The translations under genes were made by a program, and so were the position numbers. A stretch of DNA of 64,000 nucleotides from assembly GCA_039586095.1 (NCBI GenBank), contig JBDHLB010000025.1, positions 3,352-67,351 of the forward strand, written 5' to 3'. Positions 16,277 to 24,900 of the stretch are shown one piece after another; within the stretch, counting starts at the first letter, position 1; each line of letters opens with the position of its first letter. Below the pieces are notes generated by a model that saw only the letters and a program-made list of their open reading frames with translations, was not told the DNA's origin and did no database searches. The DNA is from JBDHBD01 sp039586095. GTDB lineage: Bacteria; Gemmatimonadota; Gemmatimonadetes; Palauibacterales; Palauibacteraceae.

Positions 16277-18772
16277 CTAGCCCACCACCAGGTTCAGAAG
16301 CCGGTCGGGCACGTGCACGACCTTCCGCACCTCGACGCCCTCCAGGTGACGGGCGACGTTCTCCTCCTGGAGTGCCACTTCCTGTACGACGTCCTGCGAC
16401 GCCCCGCGCTCCACTCGGACGGTCGCCCGCAGCTTCCCGTTCACCTGCACCGGGATCTCGACGTCGTCCGTGTGGATTTTCGCCTCGTCGTAGGTCGGCC
16501 ACTCGGCCTGATCGAACACGCTTGGCTCCTCGTCCAGTCGTGCCCACAGCTCCTCCGCGATGTGCGGCGCGACCGGGGACAGTAGCACGACCAGCGGTCT
16601 CACCTCGTCGACCGACGCGGTGCGACCTTCGGCCCGCACGACGTTCAGATAGTCCATCAGCGCTGCGATCGCCGTGTTGTACTCGAGGCTCTCGTAGTCC
16701 TGCGTGACCTGCCGAATGGTCGCGTGCAGGGCTCGCTCGACATCGGGGTCGTCGAAACCTGTCCGCCCCCCTTCGATCGCGCCGATCACGCTGTCCCACA
16801 CCCGCTTCAGGAAGCGCTCCGGGCCCGCGATACCGACGTCACGGAAATCTCCGCCCTCCTGAAACGGGCCGAGGAACATGAGATAGGTGCGAAAGGCGTC
16901 CGCTCCGTATCGCTCGATGTACTGGTCCGGAAGGATCACGTTGCCGCGCGACTTGGAGATCTTCGCCCCCTCCTTGATCAGCAGTCCGTGCTTGCGGAAG
17001 CGCTTGTACGGCTCCTCGAACGTCAGGTGCCCGAGATCGTGCAGCACCATCGTGATGAAGCGGGAGTACAGGAGGTGGAGCACGGCGTGCTCTTCACCGC
17101 CGATGTACATGTCGACCGGCAGCCAGCGCTTGGTACGCTCCGCGTCGAACGGTCGATCGTCGAAGCCGACGCTCGGATAGCGCATGAAGTACCAGGCGCT
17201 GTCCAGGAAAGTGTCGGAGACGTCCGTCTCGCGGCGGCCCTCGGCTCCGCAATCCGGGCAGGGCACCCGATAGAAGTCCTCGGCCCGCGCCAGCGGGGCC
17301 ACGCCCCCGGCGTCCGGGCGGAAGTCCTCCACGTGCGGAAGGAGCACGGGGAGATCGCTCTCCGGGACCGGCTGAATGCCGCACTCGCTGCAATAGATGA
17401 CCGGGATCGGCGGTCCCCAGTAGCGCTGTCTTGAGATGCACCAGTCGTGCAGTCGATAGTTGACGTGCGGCTCACCCAGCCCGCGCTCTCCCAGCCAATC
17501 CACGATGGCTCTTCCGCCCTCCTCGGCCGCGAGCCCGCTGAAACGATCCGAGTTGATCAGCACCTCGTCCTCGGTGTGCTCGACGAAGGCCTCTTCGCCC
17601 ACACGCAGGTCGAAAGCGGCTGGGTCCTGGTCCGCCCCGATGAGAGCCTTCGAAGCCACCACGGGAAGAATGTCCAGACCGAACTCGCGCGCGAACTCGA
17701 AATCTCGCTGATCGTGTGCCGGCACGCCCATGATGGCGCCCGTCCCGTACTCCATGAGCACGTAGTCCGCGATCCACACGGGCACCCGGTTTCCCGTCGC
17801 CGGATTCACCGCGTAGCCACCGGTGAAGGCGCCGGTCTTGGCCTTCTCCGTCTTGCGCCGCTCGACGAGGTCGGTCGCCGCCGTCGCGCGCTGGTAGGCG
17901 TTCACCTCGTCCTGCTGTTCGGCGGACGCGAGCCGCTCCACGAGCGGATGCTCGGGGGCCAGCACCATGTAGGTCGCCCCGTAGATCGTGTCCGGTCGGG
18001 TCGTGAACACCTCGATCGCCTCGCGGCGCGCCTGCTCCGGGTCGTGCGAATCGCCGGCGATCTCCCGCTGCTCCAGAGGAAACCAGAGGCGTGCTCCGTC
18101 CGAGCGGCCGATCCAGTTCCGCTGTGCGACCTTGGTCGTCTCGGACCAGTCGATCCAGTCGAGATTGGCCAGCAGCCGTTCCACGTACTGTGTGATGCGG
18201 AAGAACCACTGACTCAGGAGGCGCTGCTCCACGGGCGTGTCACAGCGCTCACAGCGCCCGGCGATGACCTGTTCGTTTGCAAGAACGGTCTGGCAGGACG
18301 GGCACCAGTTGACCGGTGCCTCCTTCTTCTCGGCCAGCCCGGCCTTGAACAGCTGCAGAAAGATCCACTGCGTCCAGCGATAGTAGTCGGGATCGGTGGT
18401 GTCGACCGTGTGTGACCAGTCGTACATGATTCCGGCCCGACGCAGCACACGCTCGAAGTTCGCGATGTTGCGCGGAATCTGGTCCATCGGATGCGTCCCC
18501 ACCTGGAGGGCGTAGTTCTCCGAGTGGATCCCGAAGGCGTCGAACCCGATCGGTTCGAAAACGTCGCGGCCCCGCAGACGCTGGTATCGGCCGAAGATGT
18601 CCGCCCCCGTGAACGCGTACAGGTTGCCGACGTGGAGGCCCTCCCCCGACGGGTACGGATACATCATCAGGTTGAAGAACGGCCGTTCCGCGTGATCCAG
18701 ATCCGGCTCGTTGGTGCGTTGCTCCGCCCAGAACGCCTGCCATCGGGCTTCTGTCTTGTCGGGTTCGTACAT
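16277..18772 (-). CDS. leuS: Leucyl-tRNA synthetase
   Basis: Class I synthetase of 831 residues that charges tRNA-Leu. The HIGH-type motif is YPSGEGLHVGN (residues 39-50); the KMSKS motif is AKISKSRGN near 602. A zinc knuckle CPSC...CERC lies near 155-178, and a second pair CSEC/CPDC follows in the catalytic half. The CP1 editing domain is present (GVPAHDQRDFEFA; TTRPDTIYGATY). The protein is full length, with the anticodon-binding and C-terminal parts intact to the end (VNGKLRATVRVERG). It forms an apparent operon with DUF92 upstream on the same strand. Confidence 0.97.
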   Translation of the reverse strand: MYEPDKTEARWQAFWAEQRTNEPDLDHAERPFFNLMMYPYPSGEGLHVGNLYAFTGADIFGRYQRLRGRDVFEPIGFDAFGIHSENYALQVGTHPMDQIPRNIANFERVLRRAGIMYDWSHTVDTTDPDYYRWTQWIFLQLFKAGLAEKKEAPVNWCPSCQTVLANEQVIAGRCERCDTPVEQRLLSQWFFRITQYVERLLANLDWIDWSETTKVAQRNWIGRSDGARLWFPLEQREIAGDSHDPEQARREAIEVFTTRPDTIYGATYMVLAPEHPLVERLASAEQQDEVNAYQRATAATDLVERRKTEKAKTGAFTGGYAVNPATGNRVPVWIADYVLMEYGTGAIMGVPAHDQRDFEFAREFGLDILPVVASKALIGADQDPAAFDLRVGEEAFVEHTEDEVLINSDRFSGLAAEEGGRAIVDWLGERGLGEPHVNYRLHDWCISRQRYWGPPIPVIYCSECGIQPVPESDLPVLLPHVEDFRPDAGGVAPLARAEDFYRVPCPDCGAEGRRETDVSDTFLDSAWYFMRYPSVGFDDRPFDAERTKRWLPVDMYIGGEEHAVLHLLYSRFITMVLHDLGHLTFEEPYKRFRKHGLLIKEGAKISKSRGNVILPDQYIERYGADAFRTYLMFLGPFQEGGDFRDVGIAGPERFLKRVWDSVIGAIEGGRTGFDDPDVERALHATIRQVTQDYESLEYNTAIAALMDYLNVVRAEGRTASVDEVRPLVVLLSPVAPHIAEELWARLDEEPSVFDQAEWPTYDEAKIHTDDVEIPVQVNGKLRATVRVERGASQDVVQEVALQEENVARHLEGVEVRKVVHVPDRLLNLVVG

Positions 18773-18790
18773 GGCCGTCGTCAGTCCCGC

Positions 18791-18892
18791 TCACACCTCG
18801 CTGAAAAACAGAGCGGCGGAGGCCAGATCGGCGTCCGCCACGTATCGCGCCAAAATGTAGTCGGGGCCGGACGCGAACAACCTCCGTGTCAT
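18791..18892 (-). CDS. Possible 33-residue small protein between DUF92 and leuS
   Basis: A short frame begins with ATG 4 bp after the DUF92 stop and ends 18 bp before leuS. It is predicted as MTRRLFASGPDYILARYVAD followed by 13 more residues ending in LFFSEV. It fits the operon spacing and strand, and codon third positions are GC-rich. No family is recognised and no strong ribosome site is visible. It may simply be a spacer. Confidence 0.28.
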   Translation of the reverse strand: MTRRLFASGPDYILARYVADADLASAALFFSEV

Positions 18893-18896
18893 CGGC

Positions 18897-19595
18897 TCAC
18901 CCGAGGAGAACCCGGCCGACAACCCAGCCGGCTGCTCCGCCTGTCGCCGTGCAGACTCCGTTTACGACATCGTTGTCGACCCAGCGGACCCACCCCTCGA
19001 TCCCGGCCCCGACGATGGAATCGGCGATCGTGCCCGTCACGCCAGCGATCGTTCCCACGGCCAGCCAGCTCCAACCTCCGGCCGGACCGAACACCAGCGC
19101 GGCCCCGGCGCCAATGACCGTGGCGCCCGCCACGGCAACGGCGCTGCCTGGCCACGATACCCCGCCGGAGCGACCGGGTGGCACGGTGCGCCACGTCGTC
19201 ACGAGTCGTGTTCGCGCCCCGATCCGCGTTCCGATCTCCGTGGCCCACGTATCGGCGGTGGCGGCGGCGAGCGACCCCGTCACGACATGCGCCGCGGGAA
19301 GCCAGCCGGCGAGCCCCAATATCCCCGCCAGGGCCGCGATACCTCCGTTGGCCAACACCTGCGTTGCCGTGCGTCCCTTGCCTCTGCTCCGTTCCGCCCG
19401 GCCCATCGTGGTCAGCACCGACGACGTGAGAAAGAACAGGAGCAGGAGCACCACGCCCTGGACGCCCGCACCCGCCCACACCAGCAGACCCACGGCAAGC
19501 GCGCTCGCGCTCCCGCCGGCCGTCAGCCAGCGCAGACGCAGGGTCAGCATGGCGACCACCAGGGAGGCGACGACCACGGCGATCCACACGCTCAC
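18897..19595 (-). CDS. DUF92 family integral membrane protein
   Basis: A 232-residue protein with about six to seven hydrophobic segments. The family core is recognisable as LANGGIAALAGILGL and SLAAATADTWATEIG near residue 115, followed by the PPGRSGGVSWPG loop and the final GTIADSIVGAGIEGWVRW region. The related plant protein VTE6 is a phytyl-phosphate kinase and bacterial members are uncharacterised, so a role in isoprenoid or polyprenol phosphate metabolism is only an inference. It sits upstream of leuS on the same strand. Confidence 0.82.
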   Translation of the reverse strand: MSVWIAVVVASLVVAMLTLRLRWLTAGGSASALAVGLLVWAGAGVQGVVLLLLFFLTSSVLTTMGRAERSRGKGRTATQVLANGGIAALAGILGLAGWLPAAHVVTGSLAAATADTWATEIGTRIGARTRLVTTWRTVPPGRSGGVSWPGSAVAVAGATVIGAGAALVFGPAGGWSWLAVGTIAGVTGTIADSIVGAGIEGWVRWVDNDVVNGVCTATGGAAGWVVGRVLLG

Positions 19596-19676
19596 GGTTC
19601 TCGAGCTTGATGTTGCACGAACGTTGCCCTCCGCCGCTTGCCGCCGGCAAGCCAGACAGATACCGTAGCATTCCGT

Positions 19677-20306
19677 ATGGGCGATTCCACTTTTACCCTG
19701 CGGAAAGTCGACCCCTCGGCGGCGCTCGCGCTACTCGAGGCTGTCCGAGCTGCCGACATGCCTCCCGACCAGGACGCGCTGCACACCCGGGACCTGCCCC
19801 TCAATCTCCGTCGCCGGTTCGGCCTTACGGACGTCGTCGAGCGGCAGATCGAGCGGTACGCCGAGCTGAGGAGAGAACGCGGCAAGCTTCCAGGCGAGGA
19901 GATCGTGCGGCTCTTCGTGTTGGTGTCTCGACGTCCGGACGCCGAGGACGTGTTCGTCGACGCCGGCCGCCGCCTGGTGGTCCGCGAGGTGGGCCCGCCG
20001 CGTGCGGACCGGATGGTGCCAAGACGACTTCGCGAGCGACGCGCGCTGGGCCGCGCGGCCCGTCTCATTCGACCGCTCAGCGCCCACGGCCGGGTCCAGG
20101 TGCGGAGCAAACCGCCGGCTCTGGTACTGGAGCACGGGTTCCCGGCTCAGGTGGCAAACGGGTCCCGGGGCTGCTCGCTGGTCAGCAGCGTCCTGCAGAC
20201 CGTCCTCACGCGACATGGCCTGTCCGATCTCGCCGTGGTACACGACAACTGCGAGGGCGACGGGCACCCCAGCTGCACGTGGCAGCTGAAGGAGGTCGAC
20301 CTCTAG
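19677..20306 (+). CDS. Hypothetical protein with V4R-like C-terminal motif
   Basis: A 209-residue soluble protein from MGDSTFTLRKVDPS; a longer frame from 19638 adds a poor-looking leader. The middle is Arg-rich. The last 50 residues include RGCSLVSSVLQTVLTRHG and then AVVHDNCEGDGHPSCTWQL. This H-x2-C-x4-G-x-P-x-C arrangement recalls the end of V4R/heme-NO-binding-like domains, where Cys residues bind metal. The match is weak and I would not name a function. It converges on the CDF gene with a 4-bp stop-to-stop overlap (CTAG). Confidence 0.6.
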   Translation: MGDSTFTLRKVDPSAALALLEAVRAADMPPDQDALHTRDLPLNLRRRFGLTDVVERQIERYAELRRERGKLPGEEIVRLFVLVSRRPDAEDVFVDAGRRLVVREVGPPRADRMVPRRLRERRALGRAARLIRPLSAHGRVQVRSKPPALVLEHGFPAQVANGSRGCSLVSSVLQTVLTRHGLSDLAVVHDNCEGDGHPSCTWQLKEVDL

Positions 20307-21211
20307 GCCTTGGAGAGTTCCTCGTCGGCCGGCTCCACGTGCACGACGACTCCCGAGAATCCGGCTTCCCTCTCGATCCGCCTCTCCACCGAGTCGGCGA
20401 TTTCATGCGCCGAGACCACATCCTCACGTTTCGGATTTACCTGGATTGTGAGCTCCGCGAACGCTTCTCCCGGGCGGCCTCGCGATCGGATCTCGTAGGC
20501 CCGCAGGACACCCGGAGTCGCTTCTGCCAGCTCCCGAATATGCTCCGGCTCGAGAGCTCGGCGATCGACGAGGACCGGAACTGTCGATCGGAGGATCTGG
20601 ATCCCGCTGTAGGCGATGACGATCGCGACCAGGATGGCGAGCCAGGCGTCGGCCGCGCCCCAGCCCAGGGCTACGAGACCCAACCCCACCAGCACGGCGG
20701 CGGTGACCAAAACGTCGGCCGCCGTGTGGCGCGCATCGGCCTGGAGCATCTCGCTGCGGAGACGCCGACCGGATCTCGATTCCAGAAGCGCGACACCCAC
20801 GTTGACCACCATCGTGGCTCCGAGCACCCAGAAGACCATGGGCTCCAGTGTCGGCGGCGGCGCATCGCTGAGCAGTCGCCCGATCGCTCCTTCGAGCAGC
20901 TCGTAGCAGGAAATCGACAGGAAGCTGGCCACGGCGAGCGCGCCCAACGTCTCGAATTTCCCGTGGCCGTAGGGGTGTTCGTCGTCAGGCGGGGTTGCCG
21001 CGACTCGCACCGCGAGCAGTCCCACCACGTTGTTGATCGCATCCACTCCCGAGTGAGCGGCATCGCCCAACACGGCGATGGACCCGGAGCGGAACCCGAT
21101 GACCAGCTTGGCAAGAATGACGGCCAGGTTGGCGACCAGAACCCAGGCCAGAACCCGCCGGACCAGCTCGCGGCGGGGTCTCACCTCCGATCCAGACGTT
21201 GCACGATCCAC
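20303..21211 (-). CDS. Cation diffusion facilitator (CDF) metal exporter
   Basis: A 302-residue inner-membrane transporter with six predicted helices. Metal-site motifs are LGDAAHSGVDAINN in helix 2 and the helix 5 motif ADARHTAADV, the expected D/H pairs of the zinc/iron/manganese CDF family. An HPYGHGKFE loop follows helix 2. A cytoplasmic ferredoxin-like domain at the C-terminus (about 215-300) includes VVVHVEPADEE. Its start overlaps the 3' end of a small upstream membrane protein by 31 bp. The metal is not predictable with confidence; Mn, Fe or Zn are all possible. Confidence 0.92.
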   Translation of the reverse strand: MDRATSGSEVRPRRELVRRVLAWVLVANLAVILAKLVIGFRSGSIAVLGDAAHSGVDAINNVVGLLAVRVAATPPDDEHPYGHGKFETLGALAVASFLSISCYELLEGAIGRLLSDAPPPTLEPMVFWVLGATMVVNVGVALLESRSGRRLRSEMLQADARHTAADVLVTAAVLVGLGLVALGWGAADAWLAILVAIVIAYSGIQILRSTVPVLVDRRALEPEHIRELAEATPGVLRAYEIRSRGRPGEAFAELTIQVNPKREDVVSAHEIADSVERRIEREAGFSGVVVHVEPADEELSKA

Positions 21212-21366
21212 TCCATCAACCTTTCGAAGGGCGTGCTCCGGGGCACCTTGCCGGTCGACTCATACTTGTCGTAACGGCCCGGATATCCCAGTCCGGCCCA
21301 GAGACCGAAGGCCAGCGCGACAACCATCGGAATCAGCAAAATGATCAGTAATGTGCGATCGTTCAT
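21181..21366 (-). CDS. Small single-span membrane protein overlapping CDF gene
   Basis: A 61-residue protein from MNDRTLLIILLIP, with one hydrophobic helix (residues 5-24) and a basic cytoplasmic-type tail that ends EWIVQRLDRR. An in-frame extension to 21423 is possible but looks non-native. The last 31 bp overlap the start of the CDF exporter in another frame, so CDF translation is probably coupled to it. It may be an accessory subunit or merely a translation primer. No family recognised. Confidence 0.6.
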   Translation of the reverse strand: MNDRTLLIILLIPMVVALAFGLWAGLGYPGRYDKYESTGKVPRSTPFERLMEWIVQRLDRR

Positions 21367-21518
21367 GCTCTCTTCTTCGGCGATCCCCGCTCTTGTCGGG
21401 GCGTCGCTCCGCTTCCTTGCCACGTGTCTCGGAAGCCCGTCTAATGTGTGTCAGGAATGGAGTATCTGGTGCCAATCTCTGTCGGAGCCTCGGCTCCGCA
21501 ACCCGATAAGAAGAGACA

Positions 21519-23483
21519 ATGAACGATACACAGCACCGCGAGATCGCCGTGCTCCTGACCGAGGAGCGTACCTATGAGCCGTCCCCGGAGTTTCGGTCGG
21601 CGGCCCACGTCTCGGACGAGGAGCCCTATCGTCGGGGCGAACAGGATATGGAGGCCTTCTGGGAGACCTGGGCCGAAGAGCTGCATTGGTTCCGCAAGTG
21701 GGACCGCGTCCTCGAATGGGAGCCTCCCTTCGCCCAGTGGTTCCAGGGCGGTAAGCTCAACGCCGCCTACAACTGTCTCGACCGTCATCTGAACACGCCC
21801 GTCGCCGACAAGACCGCCCTCATCTGGGAGGGCGAGCCTGGGGACGAGCGCACCTATACATACCGCGAGCTCCACGCGGAAGTGTCACGCTTCGCCAATG
21901 CTCTAAAGGGCCTGGGCGTCGGCAAGGGCGACCGGGTCGCGATCTATCTGCCTATGATCCCCGAGGCGGCGATCGCCATGCTCGCCTGTGCGCGGATCGG
22001 CGCACCCCACTCCGTCGTGTTCGGAGGGTTCTCGCCCCAGTCGTTGCGTGACCGAATAGAAGACGCGTCCGCCAAGGTCGTCATCACGGCCGACGGCGGG
22101 TACCGCCGGGGCGGCATCGTTCCTCTGAAAGGGAACGCGGACGAGGCGATCGAGGGTGTGAGCATCGTCGAGCACGTCGTGGTCGTGAAGCGACACCCCG
22201 ACGGCGATGGCCCCGAGGTGCCCATCACCATGCGGGCGGGTCGGGACCACTGGTATCACGAGCTGGTCGCGGAGGCGTCGGACGCTTGTCCCGCCGAGGA
22301 GATGGACGCGGAGGACATCCTCTACATCCTCTACACGTCGGGCACGACCGGAAAGCCGAAAGGCGTCGTTCACACGACGGGCGGCTACATGACGCAGGTG
22401 TATGCGACCACGAAATGGGTGTTCGATCTGAAGGATGACGACGTGTACTGGTGCACGGCCGACGTGGGCTGGGTGACGGGGCACTCGTACATCGTGTACG
22501 GACCGTTCGCCAACGGCGCGACGCAGATCATGTACGAGGGGGCGCCGGACTGGCCCGATCGAGGTCGCTTCTGGGCCCTGTGCGAAAAGTACGGAGTCAC
22601 CGTCCTGTACACCGCGCCGACGGCGATCCGCGCGTTCATGAAGTGGGGAGAACAGTGGCCGGCCCAGCACGATCTGTCCTCACTGCGACTGCTCGGAACT
22701 GTCGGTGAGCCGATCAACCCAGAGGCGTGGACGTGGTATCACGAACACATCGGCGGAAACCGCTGCCCGATCGTGGACACGTGGTGGCCGACCGAGACCG
22801 GTGCGATCCTCATCACGCCCCTGCCCGGTGTCACGGTCACCAAGCCCGGCTCGGCGACGAAGGCCTTCCCCGGGGTCGCGGCCACCATCCTGAACGAGGC
22901 GGGTGACGAGGCCGAAAGCGGCTTCCTGGCCATCACGAAACCTTGGCCTGCCATGCTGCGCACGATCTACGGCGACCCCGAGCGCTATCGACAGACCTAC
23001 TGGGCGAAGTGGCCCGACGTGTATTTCCCGGGCGACGGCGCGCGGGTGGACGAGAACGGCTACTTCTGGATCATGGGCCGCGTCGACGACGTGTTGAACG
23101 TCGCGGGGCACCGCATTGGCACGATGGAGGTCGAGTCGGCGCTGGTCGATCATCCGTCCGTGGCCGAGGCGGCCGTCGTCGGGAGAGCCGACGAGATCAA
23201 GGGGCAGGCGATCGCGGCGTTCGTAAGCCTGAAGGATGGGTACGAGCTCTCCGACGAGTTGCGGCTCGAGCTGCGCAACCATGTCGCGGAGGAGATCGGA
23301 CCGATCGCCAAGCCGGCGGACATCATCTTCACCGCCGACCTTCCCAAGACGCGGAGCGGCAAGATCATGCGGCGCCTGCTGCGTGACATCGCCGAGGGCC
23401 GGACCCTGGGCGACACGACCACGCTGGCCGATCCGGCCGTGGTCGAGAAGCTCCAGGCGCAGCACGCGGGCGCCGAGAGCTGA
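21519..23483 (+). CDS. acs: Acetyl-CoA synthetase
   Basis: A 654-residue AMP-forming acyl-CoA synthetase converting acetate, ATP and CoA to acetyl-CoA in the cytoplasm. The AMP-binding P-loop is YTSGTTGKPKGVVH near residue 272. WWPTETG (A5-type) and the GRVDDVLNVAGHRIGTMEVE hinge region follow in order. The C-terminal PKTRSGKIMRRLLR near 615 contains the lysine that is acetylated by Pat-type enzymes in Acs. Full length. An MFS gene follows at once, and a strong hairpin sits just after the stop. Confidence 0.96.
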   Translation: MNDTQHREIAVLLTEERTYEPSPEFRSAAHVSDEEPYRRGEQDMEAFWETWAEELHWFRKWDRVLEWEPPFAQWFQGGKLNAAYNCLDRHLNTPVADKTALIWEGEPGDERTYTYRELHAEVSRFANALKGLGVGKGDRVAIYLPMIPEAAIAMLACARIGAPHSVVFGGFSPQSLRDRIEDASAKVVITADGGYRRGGIVPLKGNADEAIEGVSIVEHVVVVKRHPDGDGPEVPITMRAGRDHWYHELVAEASDACPAEEMDAEDILYILYTSGTTGKPKGVVHTTGGYMTQVYATTKWVFDLKDDDVYWCTADVGWVTGHSYIVYGPFANGATQIMYEGAPDWPDRGRFWALCEKYGVTVLYTAPTAIRAFMKWGEQWPAQHDLSSLRLLGTVGEPINPEAWTWYHEHIGGNRCPIVDTWWPTETGAILITPLPGVTVTKPGSATKAFPGVAATILNEAGDEAESGFLAITKPWPAMLRTIYGDPERYRQTYWAKWPDVYFPGDGARVDENGYFWIMGRVDDVLNVAGHRIGTMEVESALVDHPSVAEAAVVGRADEIKGQAIAAFVSLKDGYELSDELRLELRNHVAEEIGPIAKPADIIFTADLPKTRSGKIMRRLLRDIAEGRTLGDTTTLADPAVVEKLQAQHAGAES

Positions 23484-23494
23484 ACCCGGCTCCT

Positions 23495-23526
23495 TCGGAA
23501 GCGGTCGGTCCGCCGGCCGCTTCCGA
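23495..23526 (+). terminator. Stem-loop after acs
   Basis: A perfect 10-bp stem TCGGAAGCGG / CCGCTTCCGA closes a 12-nt loop 11 bp after the acs stop codon. There is no T tract, so it may be a processing, attenuation or weak termination hairpin. It also lies within the in-frame N-terminal extension of the next gene, which bears on where that gene starts. Confidence 0.4.
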
Positions 23527-23599
23527 CCCGCCCCCTTCTTCCGACCCGCGACGCGCCATACGCGTTCTGCTGCTTCTGGCCGTCGCTGAACTCCTGGCG

Positions 23600-24757
23600 A
23601 TGTCCCTCTGGTTCAGCGCCACCGCCGTCGTTCCCGAGCTGGTCGGCGCCTGGTCTCTCGATGCCGGTTCCGCCTCATGGCTCACGATGTCCGTTCAGCT
23701 GGGCTTCGTGACCGGTGCCGTGCTTTCCGCCGTCCTCACCCTGTCGGACGTGTGGAGCCCGAGGTTGCTGGTGGCCGGGTCCGCCCTGGTCGGAGCCGCC
23801 GCGACGGCGTCGATCGCGGTGTGGTCGAACAGTCTGTGGAGCGCGATCCCGCTCCGCTTCGTCACGGGCGTGGCGCTGGCCGGCGTCTACCCGCCGGGAA
23901 TGAAGATCATGGCCGGCTGGTTCCGGCAGCGCCGGGGGACGGCGATCGGGATTCTGGTCGGTGCGCTCACCGTCGGCTCGGCGTTGCCTCACCTGCTGCG
24001 CGCGGTCGGCGGAATCGGCGAGTGGCGCACCGTGCTGTTTCTGGCGTCCGGTCTGTCGGTCATCGGCGCGCTCATCGCCGTCTTCGGAGTCGAGGAAGGA
24101 CCGTACCAGGCCCCCTCCGCCCCGTTCGACCCGGGCGCGATCCGACGCATCCTGCGCGACCGTGCGACAATGCTCGCCAATGGGGGCTATTTCGGGCACA
24201 TGTGGGAGCTGTACGCCGTGTGGGCCTGGGCGCCGGCCTTCGTCGCGGCCAGCTTTCGGGCCGATGGTCAGCCCGGCTCGACCCCTACCCTGGCCGGTCT
24301 CGTCGCTTTCGGGACGATCGCGATCGGCGGGCTCGGGGCCTGGGTGGCGGGTCTGGCGGCCGATCGCGTGGGACGCACCCGCGTGACGAGCCTCAGCATG
24401 GTGATCAGCGGGCTCTGCTGTCTGACCGCGGGTCTCGTCTTCGGTGCATCGCCCTGGCTGGTGGCCCTGTTCAGCCTCGTGTGGGGCTTCGCGGTCGTCG
24501 CCGATTCGGCGCAGTTCTCCACCTGCGTGACCGAGCTGGCGGAGCAGAGCTACGTGGGCACGGCACTCACCCTCCAGACCGCGATCGGATTCCTTCTGAC
24601 GGCCGTCACGATTCGGCTGGTTCCGGTGTGGGAAGCGGCCTGGGGCTGGCAGTGGGCCTTCGTGCCGCTCGCCCTTGGCCCGGCGTTGGGCACGCTCTCC
24701 ATGTGGATGCTGAAGCGCCGGCCCGAGGCCGCTCGCCTTGCCGGCGGGCGAGGCTGA
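23600..24757 (+). CDS. MFS transporter, start uncertain
   Basis: Major facilitator superfamily carrier, at least 385 residues and about 12 helices. The first ordinary start is the ATG at 23600, but it cuts into helix 1: the open frame continues upstream through AIRVLLLLAVAELLAMSLWF, which looks like the true N-terminus. No ATG, GTG or TTG exists between that stretch and the acs stop. A CTG at 23480 overlaps the acs stop as CTGA. Motifs seen: the loop 2-3 region weakly, RQRRGTAIGILVGALTVGSA in helix 4-5, and AADRVGRTRV in the central loop. The substrate is unknown; context suggests a small organic acid only by proximity to acs. Confidence 0.82.
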   Translation: MSLWFSATAVVPELVGAWSLDAGSASWLTMSVQLGFVTGAVLSAVLTLSDVWSPRLLVAGSALVGAAATASIAVWSNSLWSAIPLRFVTGVALAGVYPPGMKIMAGWFRQRRGTAIGILVGALTVGSALPHLLRAVGGIGEWRTVLFLASGLSVIGALIAVFGVEEGPYQAPSAPFDPGAIRRILRDRATMLANGGYFGHMWELYAVWAWAPAFVAASFRADGQPGSTPTLAGLVAFGTIAIGGLGAWVAGLAADRVGRTRVTSLSMVISGLCCLTAGLVFGASPWLVALFSLVWGFAVVADSAQFSTCVTELAEQSYVGTALTLQTAIGFLLTAVTIRLVPVWEAAWGWQWAFVPLALGPALGTLSMWMLKRRPEAARLAGGRG

Positions 24758-24900
24758 CCGGCTTCCAAGACCATCTGGCGGGCGCTGTGAACGTCCCTTC
24801 ATCTTGTGAGGTGCGCCTTTAGCCTCTGCGCAACGCACCAGGCAGATCGTGGATACCGGTACGACCTCCCATGACGTGCCAGGAAGGACGCTGCCACCAC

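Noticed and set aside
23495..23526. Hairpin after acs as a classical intrinsic terminator
   Set aside because: No T tract and it lies inside the next gene's likely N-terminal frame, so it is kept only as a low-confidence stem-loop.
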